This document shows positions 35,780 through 48,213 of a stretch of DNA of 64,000 nt, in pieces. Each line of letters starts with the position of its first letter. Position 1 is the first letter of the stretch. The position numbers and the translations under genes were made by a program. The DNA is from Enoplolaimus lenunculus (taxonomy: Eukaryota; Nematoda; Enoplea; Enoplida; Thoracostomopsidae), in the NCBI GenBank assembly GCA_030248215.1, contig JASANG010001502.1, positions 248,001-312,000 of the forward strand. The letters run 5' to 3'. The notes under the pieces were generated by a model, which worked only from the letters and a program-made list of their open reading frames with translations, was not told the DNA's origin and ran no database searches.

Positions 35780-36318
35780 GTACAAGTGTATGTAAATGTC
35801 TTTATTTACATTAGTACACACACTGCACATAAAGTTATGCTGCACTACGTATACCAACACTGCCATCCCTTGTTTTTAAAATAAACACGTGTAGAATGCA
35901 GAAAAAATTCCGATGCGCATTCCTGAAGAAACGATTCTTGGGTGATTGTATTGGATGAGATCCGGGCCGAGGAACCCACATGCTTACGCCAATGGCTCAA
36001 ACGTTTGATTTAGAAAGGCTCAGCCCATTCCACAAAATTAGCGACATTACCAACCTTTTTGGTGCGGGCTTCCTTAAGTTCAAAACTCATTGCGCATAAG
36101 ATCGGTCTAGCAAAACCATAACTTGCAAGGCAAAAAATACATTCAATAATAAATATCTAAACAATGCATATAAATCATAGAGAAAACTGTTTATTCGCCT
36201 GTCTCGTAAATAAAAATAAGTACTGCAGCGCAGGTCGATGTTGTCGTTTAATTTGTACTAAAGTAGCCTTTTGTAGAGTGCGAAGCTGGGCCCCAGCATG
36301 AACTCTGCGTCCACTGGT

Positions 36319-36475
36319 GCCCACCCTCGGCGTCCCATGACCTCTAGCTATGTCGTTTTATTGGCGTGCATAGTACCCGTCTCACTGCACACTGGTGGTG
36401 TTTAGTCCACCCTCGCCATCCTTTGACCTTCAGCTATGTCGTTTCCTTGGCGTTCATTGTACCGGTCTCAGTCTG
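36319..36475. repeat. Imperfect ~88 bp tandem duplication
   Basis: ccaccctcg...ccttgacc-tagctatgtcgtttt-ttggcgt-cat-gtac-c-gtctcac occurs twice, starting near 36319 and 36408. Relatively GC-rich; no frame stands out. Confidence 0.7.
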
Positions 36476-37344
36476 TCTCTAGGTTGTGATTTATATATTC
36501 CGTGCCACACTACTGTTGTCTTTTTGCTTACTTATGTTCCAATATAATTGTGCTTTACTATTTTCTGCCAAATTAATTAAACTTACCTTATTTCCGGTCA
36601 AATTCAACAATGTCATTCATGTTTATATTTCTTTATTTTCATGTTTTCAGGATCCCCCGCACTCCCATTTCCTACCAATTTTTAAAATGCTCATTACATT
36701 TCGCACCTCTATTTCTGCCAATTGTCATCCAATTCATGCCTGTTTGCCATATTTCTGTTTTATGAATTATTTTGATATCATGGAAGTTTCTACAAATTTG
36801 GATACGGACATATCTACGTTTTAGTGCAAATTTCATCATCACTGAAATAGCCATATTGCATACATTTTCAGTAGCGCACGACAGTACTTTATCGCTGATA
36901 AAACTTAACCAACAACTTTCTATCGAAATAGGCATATGTTAATTACTCAGTACAGTAACTTTTAGACCAGGGAAACACTTGCATACCATTTGAGTAAATT
37001 TACGGTTATTTGTGTTGTCATCACTCGTAGGCACTTTACACGGCTCAGCACGTGGTGCGTCTGACCGATTTGCACGAGATCTGTCATATATATGGTTTGC
37101 GTATCCCGTTGGCTCTTCGCATGTATATAAAATGCTTTTCTCTCAAAGGTTATTAACGTCAAATGTCTTAGAAAACTGCAAACAAACGAATCTGTTCTAA
37201 CGGGCCTACGTTGCGTTATTTTTGTCTTGTGTAGTTGCTTCTCGTCATTAAAACGAGCTGCGTTATACTGTGACATGCGGACGCATGGAGGCAAAACGAA
37301 ACCTCATGCTAATGCTGCACAACGGTAAAACGTTGATGCATATG

Positions 37345-38570
37345 TAGTGCCTTCATAGGCAAAAGCGGTAAAAACATGGAAGAACCAAGATACATGTGTA
37401 TGTTAAGGTTCTTGTAAGGCAGAAAACCAGAAAACCAGAGAAACTCAGCAGTTGATTGTGAGGCGGCGTGGCTCAATGGCTAGCGCACTGGACTATAATC
37501 TGTCGACCGAGTTCGTAACCACCTGGGAACGTCTCTCATTTTAAGCTGCTGAACACTCAGAATTACAAATTGTCGTACCCTAGTCTACCCAACTTATCAC
37601 ATTGTGACCACGATGGACCGCAATGGCAAACTGCGTCGGTAGAACCTATAATCATGTGACATGCTTGTCCGTTTATGTGCACATGCAATATAGTGCAGTG
37701 CACTGTATGTATGCTAGCTGGCAGCATACGGTCGACACATAGTCGACGAAAAATGTAGTTGGAGAGCCGGCTGCGTGGCGCAGTGGTAGAGTGTTCGCTT
37801 AAGGATCCGTAGGCTGAGAGTTCGATCCTCGCTCTAGCAAGATTTTCCAGTTGCTTAACCTTCATATGCAAAAGCGGTAAAAACATAGAAGAACAAGATA
37901 AATGTGCATGTTGAGGTTCTTGTAAGGCATAAAAACAGAAAAACTCAGCAGCTGAATGTGAGGCGGCGTGGTTCAGTGGAAGGCGCGCCGGAATGATAAT
38001 CTGTCGACCGAGTTCGAAACCTCCTGGGAACACCCTCGTTTTCAGAAGCAAGTGAGACATGCTTGTCCTGGTGCATATGCAATAAATGCAATGCACATTG
38101 TGTTGTACAGTCGACACATATACCCGACGAAAAATGCAGTTGGAGAGGCGGGCTACGTGGCGCAGTAGTAGAGTGCTCCTTAAGGATTCATAGACTGAGA
38201 GTTCGATCCCCGCTGCGGAGGCCCGCTTTTCCAGCTGCTTAGTACAAAAGTCTGAAGTCCCAATTGCTTAGTACAAACGTCTGAAGTCCTAGTTCCTACC
38301 TAGACTGACATGGGGGCTACTCCGTGGACACAATGGTAAACTGCCGCGCTATGAAGACGGTATCCAATCGAAAATAGGTACGTGGCGCAGTGGTAGAGTG
38401 CTTGCTTAATGATCCATAGGCTGAGAGTTCGATCCCCGCTGCGGAGGCCCGCTTTCCAGCTGCTTAGTACAAAGGTCTGAAGTCCCGTTCCTACCTAGAC
38501 TGACACTGAGCACTCAGAACTATAAACTGTCGTACCCTAGCTTACCAAACTTATCACACGGTGTGACATG
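37345..38570. repeat. Cluster of tRNA-derived SINE-like units
   Basis: Two kinds of tRNA-like head alternate. Type 1 (37463-37533, 37961-38031) has gtggctcaatgg and cgaccgagttcg. Type 2 (37769-37839, 38151-38220, 38377-38446) has gtggcgcagtggtagagtg as A box and gagttcgatcc as B box, resembling leucine or serine tRNA. Shared bodies include ttttccagctgcttagtac, aaaaactcagcag and tgtcgtaccctag. The units look like dimers of SINE heads repeated in tandem. Non-coding; long minus-strand frames here are spurious. Confidence 0.7.
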
Positions 38571-38734
38571 CAGATGTATGCTGGCAAAATGAAGCCTCTG
38601 TCGGATTTGTATGGATTTAGAGGTGTAGTGGTGTATGCACAAAGGAAATCCGAGAACTCTTGGGCTGCAAAAGGTACGGTCGCGATCTCCGGTAATTATT
38701 GTAAGTGTGTGCTCCCTTACTCGCTCGCAACAAC

Positions 38735-39170
38735 GACACGGGGAGTAAATTTTATTTACGCGCTACGAAACTTAGATCAATGGGTTGCCCAAAGGCTAAT
38801 CTGCGCGCCGCGAAACGCACAATACTTGATATCTAAGACGCAGCGCCTGCGCAAAATACTAATCCACTAGCTTAAAGCCCGGATTGAGGTCTAAATTAAA
38901 TCCAAAGGTAAGTTGTACTTACGTTCAACCGATGCCGTCGTCCGTACAGAAAACCATAAAACTCATAATAACACCAATAAAATAATTCGCCAAACCAATG
39001 CTGCAAAACCAGTTTTACATACAATTCCCAAAACTCCTCTAAATTACCGACCGAATCTTATCAACAAAATCTCAGAATGATTATGAATTGTTTTGGAGGC
39101 CAGGCTACCTCCGCCTAATTTGAATAAATTAGGCGCCGCGTAAATAAAATCGTCGCCTCCACACTGTTGT
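38735..39170. mobile_element. Inverted-repeat element with gcgtaaataaaat ends
   Basis: ggggagtaaattttatttacgcg at the left pairs with cgcgtaaataaaatcgtcg...cctcc at the right. Next to the right end a 10 bp stem with a 4-base loop (39112-39135) is formed by cgcctaattt / aaattaggcg. No clear duplication. Confidence 0.5.
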
Positions 39171-39206
39171 AATAAATACAACAGAAACAACAACATCATA
39201 AAATGC

Positions 39207-39296
39207 GTGGTGATGACTATTTCGTCATCACCACTATAAACAAATACAAATATAACAACATAACACACGTGGTGATGACAATTTCGTCATCACCAC
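39207..39296. repeat. Twin perfect 11 bp hairpins
   Basis: gtggtgatgac-tatttc-gtcatcaccac at 39207-39234 and the same stem with loop aatttc at 39269-39296. Confidence 0.9.
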
Positions 39297-39412
39297 TAGC
39301 TAAGTCATTCAAACCACAATAATAAAAATTAAAATCAAAATTATTATTTCAGGGCCAGACACGCTTAGGTGGGTCCCAGGGGCGGTATTTAGCACAGCTA
39401 GGGGAGATTAGT

Positions 39413-39810
39413 GTGGCGCAGCAGACACTACGCCCCCACAGCCTCGTGCTAATGCTCTACATCGGTATAACGTTGAAGCTTACCAACCTTATCACACGGT
39501 GTGACATGCAGATGTATGCTGGCAAAATGAAGCCTCGTGCTAATGCTCTACATCGGTATAACTTTGATGCATATGTAGTGCCTTCATATACAAAAACGGT
39601 AAAAACATGCAAGAACCAAGATACATGTGTATGTTGAGGTTGTTTTAAGGCATAACAACAGAAAAACTCAGCAGCTGATTGTGAGGTGGCAAGGCCCAGT
39701 GGCATGCGCGCTGGACAGATAATCGGTCGATCGGAGTTCGAAACCTCCTGGGAAAGTCCCTCATTTTCAGCCGCTGAGCACTCAGGACTAAAACTGCCGT
39801 ACCCTAGCAC
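39413..39810. repeat. Further SINE-like unit of the same family
   Basis: Repeats the body cacacggtgtgacatgcaga seen at 38555 and the type 1 head (39681-39752), followed by cgtaccctagc. Confidence 0.6.
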
Positions 39811-40925
39811 CTGTACCCAGCGGTAGATACCCCGGGAGCCATAAAATCGGCGTCCCAACCTCAGCCGGAAACCAGACCATACCCACTTAGAATCGCACGA
39901 AATCCCAGGGTTTTGAACAGTCCAGACCTTACAGCAGAATCTGGGATGCAGCGCACCTTTTACTAACTGGACTCTTAAAAATGTTTTAAGCAAGAGATTT
40001 GTTTTAGCGGTGTGGTTGGTGTATTTTAAGTTGTTTAACTAGAAATTTGATGCAATGTCATGCCTTGGATGACGCCACTGTTGCCAAATACAAAAAACTT
40101 GCACAAATTTGAAGTTAAATGACCACACAACAAATAATAGCTAGCTAATTAATTAAATAAATGATTTTAGAAAATTACATCTGTTCTAGAATCGCTAAGC
40201 TTATTTTTCCATCTCATGGCAAAATTGGTAAACGGAATTCTAATCTTATGGCCAAATGTTACAGACAACATTTTTAGAAAGTAAATTGTTTTACGTTCAA
40301 GGCGTTGTATTACACAAAACATAGTCACCCCTAAATGTAGAATATCAAGCTCAGAAACTCTTTTGCAAGAAACTGGCAAGAGTTTAAATTCACTAGTTAA
40401 ATTTATCAGACATTATAGTGGCATTCAAGTAAAATTCTATCTTTTATTGTATCCCGAAAATACAAAGTTTTAGATCATATCCCAAAATCGCAATATCGCT
40501 CATACCGGTATCCTCGACGATATTCCGAAATACCAAAATCCCACAAATTTTATCGCGATATTCAAATTTTGGCGGATTGTTTTATGATACGTTTTGTACA
40601 ACATAGTGGAATATCTTATGGTACACTTTAACTATCATATCATACTCCAAATCCGTTTTGCTGAATATCATATTGTGCTGTTTGTGTTTCAGTTTTACTT
40701 CTATGTGAATTTTGAGATCTAATTTTAGGTTGTTGTCAGTTTGACAACCTACCGTTAACTGGTAACAGGCGTTCTATGGATTTGAGAAAATGTGCTAGTG
40801 TTTAGGCTTAGGATTAGTCTTAGACCATGGTGTGCGTACCGCCATGGATGTTTGACCAGACCGATAAAATTTGTACAAATAAATTGAGCATAAGTAAGCT
40901 CATTCAATACATGGTTACAAAGGTT
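39810..40925. other. Stretch without a recognised gene
   Basis: AT-rich, with a minus-strand frame at 40379-40167 of no known family and a short ttaggcttaggattag patch at 40803. Confidence 0.45.
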
Positions 40926-40928
40926 GTA

Positions 40929-41350
40929 CTGTAGTGACCCAAATAAGAGGGGGATAGTAAGAAGGGTCCCTATTTTAAGTCCCAAACAATAGGAAGCCTT
41001 AAACCCTAGTCTGTAAAAGCGGATAAAGTCCTTAATTCCTAATTATGGTCCATATCCCAATTGTAGTGTATAAATGACTCCAGGACCAAATAAAGTTGTG
41101 TTGGAAGCTTTAAAGCGTACTTAAGTTTGAAAGTACATTCCAAAGTATAACCTTGCATTATCGCACAAGCTTTTGATGCAAGGCAAAAACCTTTAATTCA
41201 ACGGATAGTTGCACTACCGGATATATGTCAGTAACGAAGAGTGGCGGAGGGCGGGTTGAAAATAAATAACCGTTCGTCACCGAATAACAGGGGGTATCCT
41301 CTGGAGAGGCCAAATAAATATCATTCCCCCTCTTATTCGGGTCACTACAG
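40929..41350. mobile_element. Mariner-like MITE, ctgtagtgaccc family, copy 1
   Basis: Ends ctgtagtgacccaaataag and, reverse complemented, ctgtagtgacccgaataag, flanked by TA. Second copy at 60856-61300, relic at 21935. Confidence 0.9.
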
Positions 41351-41911
41351 TAGTCGATGGGGCTGGAAACACAATCCGCGCAGAGTAGTAGAAGAATGAT
41401 CCAAGGTTTCAAAGTTTAGGGTAAGGGCTAACTTATTCTTTACATGTACACTAGTCTAAGTTAAGGTTAGGTTGCAAGGTTTAGGCTTTAGGGTAGTTCT
41501 TTCTATGGTATTTATCACAATTCTCCACCCAGCATTTATTCTCGTGAAGTGGGATTTTATCCGCTGAACACGGAGTGGACACGATAACTAAGGAACTAGG
41601 TTGTCACGCCAAAAATAAATTAGCTTGATGTCAACAAGATCGCAGTTCTATATATCCTCCAGCTTCCTCCCGTAAACGAAATAGAGAAAATCTAATCCAG
41701 TACTAAATGTACATATATTTAACCATCGCTAAAACAAACTTGTGACTTCGAAATTTAGTCACTAGATCAAAACTTCTAAAGTGGTACTAGCTCAAACAAT
41801 TCGAACACCAAATATTTACTGAAACATATTCTTAATATAGATGAACACCAGCATGACCACAACTTCTCAGAAGTAAAGAGTAGTGCTATATAACAAACGT
41901 ATTGATAGCTT

Positions 41912-42117
41912 GGCCCATGTATAAAATAGGGCCGGAACAGTAGTATATATAACCATATTTCTAAGCTTAAGCCTAAGCCTAAGCCTAAGCCTAAGCCTAA
42001 GCGTATGGATGAGCCTATTCCTAAGCCTAAGCCAAAGCAAAAAAATTAGCCTAAATCTTATACTGACTCTATTATAGCTCCTCCGAAAACGATCCGGCCC
42101 TGTTCTATACATGGGCA
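41912..42117. mobile_element. hAT-like MITE with TTAGGC array
   Basis: Ends ggcccatgtataaaa and, reverse complemented, gcccatgtatagaacaggg. The interior at about 41970-42001 holds five perfect consecutive cctaag units, the longest telomere-like run in the window. Confidence 0.8.
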
Positions 42118-42542
42118 ATAACGTTGATCTTGCAAGCTACTAGTGATATAAAATTTTAACTGTGTTTTAGTCTGCTATTCTAACTCAAATTTGTGAAGAA
42201 ATGGTTCGTATTGAAATTATTCCCTTCAGGTATTTGAAAAAATTAGCTTTTTGTCAAATTTGCTTCAATCGACTCTAATAAATTAATACAAAAAATAGTA
42301 ATTAACAAAGCTAACGTATTGCCCTGAATGACTTTGTTTCTGATTAAATGACTTTTCACTACAGTGAACAGGTTCCAAGATAAAAAATTGGCTAAAAGAT
42401 GTGAAACATTTATGAGTTTGAAAAAACACAACAAAATAATATTAAAAAACACAAAACATTAAATATATGACTAAACACTTCACCGGTAATAGTTATCAAG
42501 ACAAATTAAATAAAAAATATTGTTGAGATACAATGATAGATA

Positions 42543-42720
42543 CAGTGCAAAAAATTGTGACTAAATTGACTCTTTCCGAAATAGGCTTTTCCTGACTTCA
42601 CTGAGTCAAATTCGACTCACCAGAGTCAAATTAGATCACACGAGTCGCTCAGTGCTTCACTTTTGACTCAGTTTGTGTAGTCCGGAAAAGCCTATTTCGG
42701 AGAGAGTCAATGTTGCAGTG
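42543..42720. mobile_element. Mariner-like MITE, gtgagtcaaattgactc family, copy 2
   Basis: Starts cagtgcaaaaaattgtgact, ends gagagtcaatgttgcagtg, flanked by TA. Shares tttgtgtagtc and ggaaaagcctatttc with copy 1; the right inverted repeat is shortened. Confidence 0.75.
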
Positions 42721-43399
42721 TATATAAACAGCACATGTTCCAGAGATCTATTTAAGGTTACTGACAGCACCTTTTTGAATCATTTATGTCAGATTTGATA
42801 GATGTTTTTCAAATTTAAAAATTGTTTTTATACGAGACATTTAGGCATTTATTCAAAATACATCAACAAATATTACATCTTCAACGAAAACACGGGGTAT
42901 TGAATAATGACTTAAAAGGTTACTGCCATACCTACTCTTTTATAGACCCGCCAGAAACCTGGACGCCCTTAAAGCAAAATGGGCCACTTTAATGATGTTA
43001 TATTTCAAAAATGTTTACAAAAAACTATTTAGATTCGTTGGCATAATTTCGAAGTTTGAGCAATTTTTGTCAAATTTTTTCCTTACAACCAGGACAACCC
43101 TTTATTCTAAAATGCTATTTTGATGTTAATAGTAAAACTTAGACGTTTGATTAGAAACCAAGGTGTAAACCGGATATCCGTTTTCGTTTCCGTTCTTTAC
43201 ATAAGTACCGAAAATTCCGTTATTTTTCGGCTTGTAGCTGATTGTAATTTGTTCAAAAATCATATGTTTTTCAATACAAATATGCCCCAATTGCTTCGTT
43301 TTAAGTAAAAATAACCAAATCCTTCCACGCTCTTTACGCATTTTTGTCATTTTACTATTTTTTGTTTTTTTGTTACTTTCAGTTTCCGTTTGCGTTACC

Positions 43400-43566
43400 G
43401 GCCAATGTAAAGAACAGGGGCGAAACAGTATTATAGGCATATTCTTGGGACTAAGCCTAAGCCTAAGCCTAAGCCAAGCAAAAAAATTGTCTAAAGCTTA
43501 AGCTTACTCTTTTCTAGTCCCACATAAAAACTTAAAACGTTCAGCCCCTGATCTTTTACATGGGCC
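43400..43566. mobile_element. hAT-like MITE with TTAGGC array in the 3' flank of the teashirt-like gene
   Basis: Inverted ends ggccaatgtaaag and ggcccatgtaaaag. Flanks gcgttacc / gcgttact form an 8 bp target duplication with one mismatch. It lies 70 bases downstream of the teashirt-like stop, most likely within the 3' untranslated region. Confidence 0.85.
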
Positions 43567-43635
43567 GCGTTACTTATGTCACTATCAGTTTACCGTTCCC
43601 GTTATTTTTACTTATCTGTTTACACCCTTAAATTA

Positions 43636-45727
43636 TCACACTGACTGACTCGCAAACTGCTGCAATTTCAGTAACGGATTAATTGCTGAAATATCGCTTT
43701 GATTAACGCCATCGGCTGACGAGTTTACCAAAATTAACGGTGTTCCATTTTCAACGTTATACTTCATTATAGCATCGCTCGGGTGGTTTATTGCAGAATC
43801 GTTGTTTACTTTGGTATCGTTTGTTGACTGTTCTACGTTTACCGGTTTAGTTTTGACTGTAGGACCAGTTACTTTTTCAGCTGCATTTACGTTATTATCC
43901 CGTTTTTTATTGTTTTTCTGAGATATAGTAGTCTCAAGACGACTCAGATTTGTTACTGCGCGACTGGTTGCGTCAGACATGATAACGGAGGTTTGTAACA
44001 GCGGCTTATCACAAAAGTTTTCGTAGACGACGGTACAGTTTAGCTTCGTTATATCTTCGGTGTTTTCAGTATGTCTGGTTGAATGTTTTGATTTTGTCTT
44101 TAAATTTGCTTTTCGCGACGTTTCACGCCAGTTTTGAACACCGTTACGCGGCGATTCGGCGACTTTTCCAACCGATTTATCATTAGGAGACCGGTTTCGA
44201 CTTAGCATCGATACTGATGGAGGTTTGAAACTGGTCAACGATGAGAATCCAGACGACAGTGACAGCAGCCCGAATGGACCATCGGCAAAGTGTAACGCTT
44301 TCGACGAAAGACTGTTGGCTTTTTCTGGAGGCAAATATAGCGTTTCGTTGATCATCGTTTCAAGTTTTTCTAATTCTCGATCGGTGTAGCATCCTTTGAG
44401 CTTTACCAGTGGATTGATTTGTTTTGGCCCGGACAGCTTTGAACGATCCAGATTTGCCAGAAGCCGTCGGTGCGAATTTGGTTTCAAAAACTTAGATAAC
44501 CCATGCGGTCCGAGCACTCGGTTCGTCAAAGAGTTCGACGCATTTGTCGCTTGTCTTTTATCGTTGCTTTGTGATTCATCTAATTGCAATGGAGACGGTG
44601 CGCTTAATACATTTCGTACGTCTTCTTGCATGTTCCGGTTCGATTGAGATTGCTTCACAAGTTTTGTAGCATCGCTTAAGCTACGCTTTCGTTTACTGCG
44701 TGAACAATCAACTGCAATCGCCGAAGCTGCCGAAATACAACTATTTATTGTTGATTCTACAGATGAGATTTGTTCATGACTTGGTTCACTTTTGCTGCCA
44801 CTATTATCATCGGTGCCTTCTAATTGGTGTTGTATCTTTGCAACGTTTTCAAAATCAGACAATTTATTAAATTTTAAACCTGACAGTTTTACTTTCATCG
44901 CAGCCGAAGTTGGTGGTAACAACGGATGAATACTTGATGGCGAATCAGCGTTTTGATGCGATTTTTGATCTACTGGACTGTTGCTGCTAATCACCAAGTC
45001 TGGAATGCGTTCAAGCAAAGCTTCTTTGCTGTTATTTTGTTCGATCGTACCATCGTTGCTTTTCCTGCCGTCTATGCCGTGTAAACTTAAAGGTTGCTGC
45101 ATACTCTCGCAGTTTGAGCTTACATCGGGCCAATGTTTGTACTCGCGATTAGCCGTCGATGTGCCAGGTTGGTATGCGCTTCGATCAACGCTCCAAAAAC
45201 TACAATTTTTTTGCGATCCAGACTTTAGCGTTGAGTTCGCTTTCAAACTGCATTGTGTACTGCATGCGGTTGCAACATTCTTGCCACCACCTGCACTAGT
45301 GCTACTTTTGCCGGCGCAACTACTTTCAGTTGACGAACAACACGATTCTGGGGTAATCCGATCTGCGGACAGTGATTTCTCGAGCAAATGAGTCAAGTGA
45401 ATCAATTGACTATTTGATTCGTTTAGCAATGAACCCGATCTGAACGTGTAGTCTGTCGAAAATTTGGTACTGCAGTCTTCAGCCGATTTTGCAGTGGCAC
45501 GCTCAGCTACAAGCTTACCAACGCTAGCTGTTTCAGTGAATGCTTTATTTGATGACGTTTGTTTAACGAGGGTAGCTATGGCATCCGACGATAGAACTGG
45601 TGAAGGATTACTTTCACATTCGGCTGATACAGGGGTTGATCTGCCGTCACCTGTAGTTGAATTGCTCAGTGGTATCACTTGGACGTAAATCATATTTTGT
45701 ACCGGATTATGCATCGAGTGGACATCG
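43636..45727 (-). CDS. tsh-like: Teashirt-like zinc-finger regulator, exon 2 (C-terminal ~697 residues)
   Basis: An open frame of 697 codons including the stop TGA/TAA at 43636. The exon starts after the acceptor ttgttttag at 45728, with one base completing the codon split at the end of exon 1, so the joined protein would be about 1362 residues. The sequence is Ser/Thr/Asn-rich and mostly disordered-looking. It has a basic cluster SRSKRKR (possible nuclear localisation signal), a compact segment HGLSKFLKPNSHRRLL followed by INPLVKLKGCYTDRELEKLE, and ends with INPLLKLQQFASQSV. The two NPL-x-LK/LQ motifs recall the NPLTALQSV motif of Teashirt family proteins. No second zinc finger or homeodomain was seen. 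The intron between the exons (53326-45728) was searched for further finger exons on this strand and none was recognised. A MITE lies 70 bases downstream of the stop, and a possible AATAAA is at 43106-43101. Confidence 0.65.
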
Positions 45728-46680
45728 CTAAAACAAGGAAACCAATGACAACATTTTGAAACTTTAGAATTAGGATATACGCTATACTTGTCGTGCGGCT
45801 CCGGACATCATGAAATGGGCCATAAAATCCATCGCGCCACCCTTAACGTTGCTTTTAAATCCTTATCAGCGTCGGGATTCAGAACAGCATAGGGTCCTGC
45901 TTCCAAAGTTAATGCATAACAGTGACTCAGTTTCTTTAAGTGTGCTTAAATATTGAAAGTTTAGCTCTGGTTGTGCAAGTATAATTCGGCGTATGTGCGC
46001 CGACAGTGCTAGTACACGTCTCAAGCAAGATTAAGTCTTTAGCCTAAGCCAACGCTTAATTTTAAGCCCGAGGCATGTCAAAAAGTGACCACGACAATTC
46101 GTGGACAGCCAAATCGTCGACTGTTGCAAAGAAGAAAAGCTTGGTTGATGTATTTTCTGGTTATGGCAAAACAGAGGCCGATGTTGCATATTCAAACCCC
46201 AGAAAAGTAACGTAACTTTAATAAAGTCAGTGTAGAAAAGGTGTGAAAGTGTGTGATACGGTTTCCAGTAATAGCAATTTTTTCTTACATCGATTGACAA
46301 CTTGTAATTGCTGCCAATCATACGCTTAGACGTAAGCTTTAGGATTCTGAAGGATTATATTTCGGATTATTTCTAAGCTTAGTCTTAAAACAGAGTCGGA
46401 CAACAAATTGCCGCAGATTGGTTACAAACTCTGAAGTTTTTCCAAATCTGTTTGACGGGCCCGTGGCCAAGAGAGGCCAGGGGGGGCCAGCTCTCGTAGA
46501 AAAATTTTGGGCCCCCCTTGAAAATTTTCAGCCTTGCTAGCAAGTCATTAAAACCGCTTGAATGCCCCTCCTAAAATTTTTTAGCCCACCCTAGCGTGGT
46601 GAGCTGGCTACGGGCGTGCTGTGTAAGCGCGGATTAGTTCGATGCAAGACACTGTATAAGCAGAGGAGTTGACCAAAACA

Positions 46681-46916
46681 TTAACCCTTTCTCACCTGAA
46701 TATTTTCTATTTCCCCTCAGACCTACTTTTATGCTAGCATTCGTACTCCAGTGACTGGAGTGGGAGGCGTATACCATCACCACTCAGCTATAGGAGCTTG
46801 ACGCTCGAGCCCGAGGGGGCTCTTACGTCTTGTGGTCATCGGTGCGATATATATTATTTAACGTATATACACTGCGCTGACTTACCTGTAGGAAACTCAA
46901 TGTGAGAAGGGGTTAA
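46681..46916. mobile_element. piggyBac-like MITE with internal tRNA-like sequence, copy 2
   Basis: Starts ttaaccctttctcac, ends gtgagaaggggttaa. Same tRNA-like core on the minus strand, with a base change in the B box. Shorter than the other two copies by loss of about 35 bases near 46841. In the intron of the teashirt-like gene. Confidence 0.85.
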
Positions 46917-47925
46917 ATGTTGACGTTATTTCGTACTTTAGCGAAATCGGCTAAGGAACGTGAGAGACGCGTTTCAACTTATGTTGTTTCTTCTCGTGTT
47001 TATATACGCATGTTATAGTACCAAATTTACTGTAAATATATATTGGGCTGCAAAGCTCCAGCGGTTAGAACAGCGTGCCGGTCATCTACACGCTATGGCT
47101 TCGAACATTCTTAAATATTTGTAACAAAAAAGTTTCAAATTTTAGACATTTAAAGAAACATTTTTTCATGCCGGACATTTTTTTGCGAATTTTTAAAACA
47201 CATTTTTTTACTTCTCAGAAACCGTTACCTTATAATTAACGACGGATTGAAACGAGTTGCTTCGCGGGTAAGTCGAGTTGAGCTCAGGTTTTTCCATGAC
47301 TCCGACTCATATCAACAGAGACAAACGCTAGCACGTGTGTCAAGTGAATATTAACCGTTTTTTTTTTGATAATTTTACTGCACATTTGGTCAAGATGTTG
47401 TTACAGCGACGAAGTCTTGCCATACAATGGCCAATGCTTCTGTTTCACTTCAGTCATAAATACGCAATGCCTTTCAAGCTGTAAAATTGCGCACTTCAAA
47501 GCGAACATTTCCGCAAATTACACTACTACCACTCATTGCGGCATTTTATTCGAATTTACAAAGACAGGTGATTGATCAAATTTCATTGTACAAAAATGTT
47601 GAAACGCGTGTGACAAAACTATTGCAGCGGTTTGTTGGCAGGATTTGTCACACAAAAAATCATACAAAAAACGCGACTGTCAAGCAATAGACATTGATGA
47701 GCGATTTGAAAGGAAATTTGACGTGAAGGTTTCGGTATTTTAAAAGTCAGGGCCAAAATCTTTAGATTACGCAAAAAATTTTAAACGGTTTCGTGTATAC
47801 ACTTTCCCTCACGTTTAAGATTAATTGCGTAGACGCATTTTGCGGCTGGCGAAGGCTTAAGAAACATTTAGACTGAGGCTTAGGGTTAGGTTGGTCCCCC
47901 TCCGAAACCTAAGCCTTAGGGTTAC

Positions 47926-48107
47926 ACTATACTTGTACGGCGCCGTTCGTCACCGTCCGTCATTCATCGTGAGTCACAGTCCGTCAGTCGTCCGGCGCCG
48001 TGTGTCATCGTCCGTGAACATACGGTATCGTACGTGAGTTATTCGCACGCGATACCAGACCACACAGGGACGCACGGTGACGGACGGCGTCGGACGACAT
48101 TAAAATA
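47926..48107. mobile_element. GC-rich MITE-like element with cgtccgtc repeats, copy 2
   Basis: Starts actatacttgtacggcgcc and ends gacggcgtcggacgacatt; interior carries caccgtccgtc and catcgtccgtg units like 3172-3370. In the intron of the teashirt-like gene. Confidence 0.55.
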
Positions 48108-48213
48108 ATCAAAAATGAATAGCGAATCCCTTATTCAGGGCATAAGCTTAAACCTGTGGGAGATTGTGTACAAACGCTGTTTAAAGTTCTCTCGCTCAAT
48201 GTGAATGCTGCCC

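Noticed and set aside
37769-37839. Functional tRNA-Leu gene
   Set aside because: A and B boxes are present but the acceptor stem does not pair and related heads repeat nearby; it is a SINE head.
37563-38117. Minus-strand frame of 184 residues
   Set aside because: Lies across tRNA-derived SINE units; the same holds for 39993-39457.
44396-45688. Plus-strand frames opposite teashirt-like exon 2
   Set aside because: Shadows of a 697-codon exon; no independent start, splice sites or family likeness.
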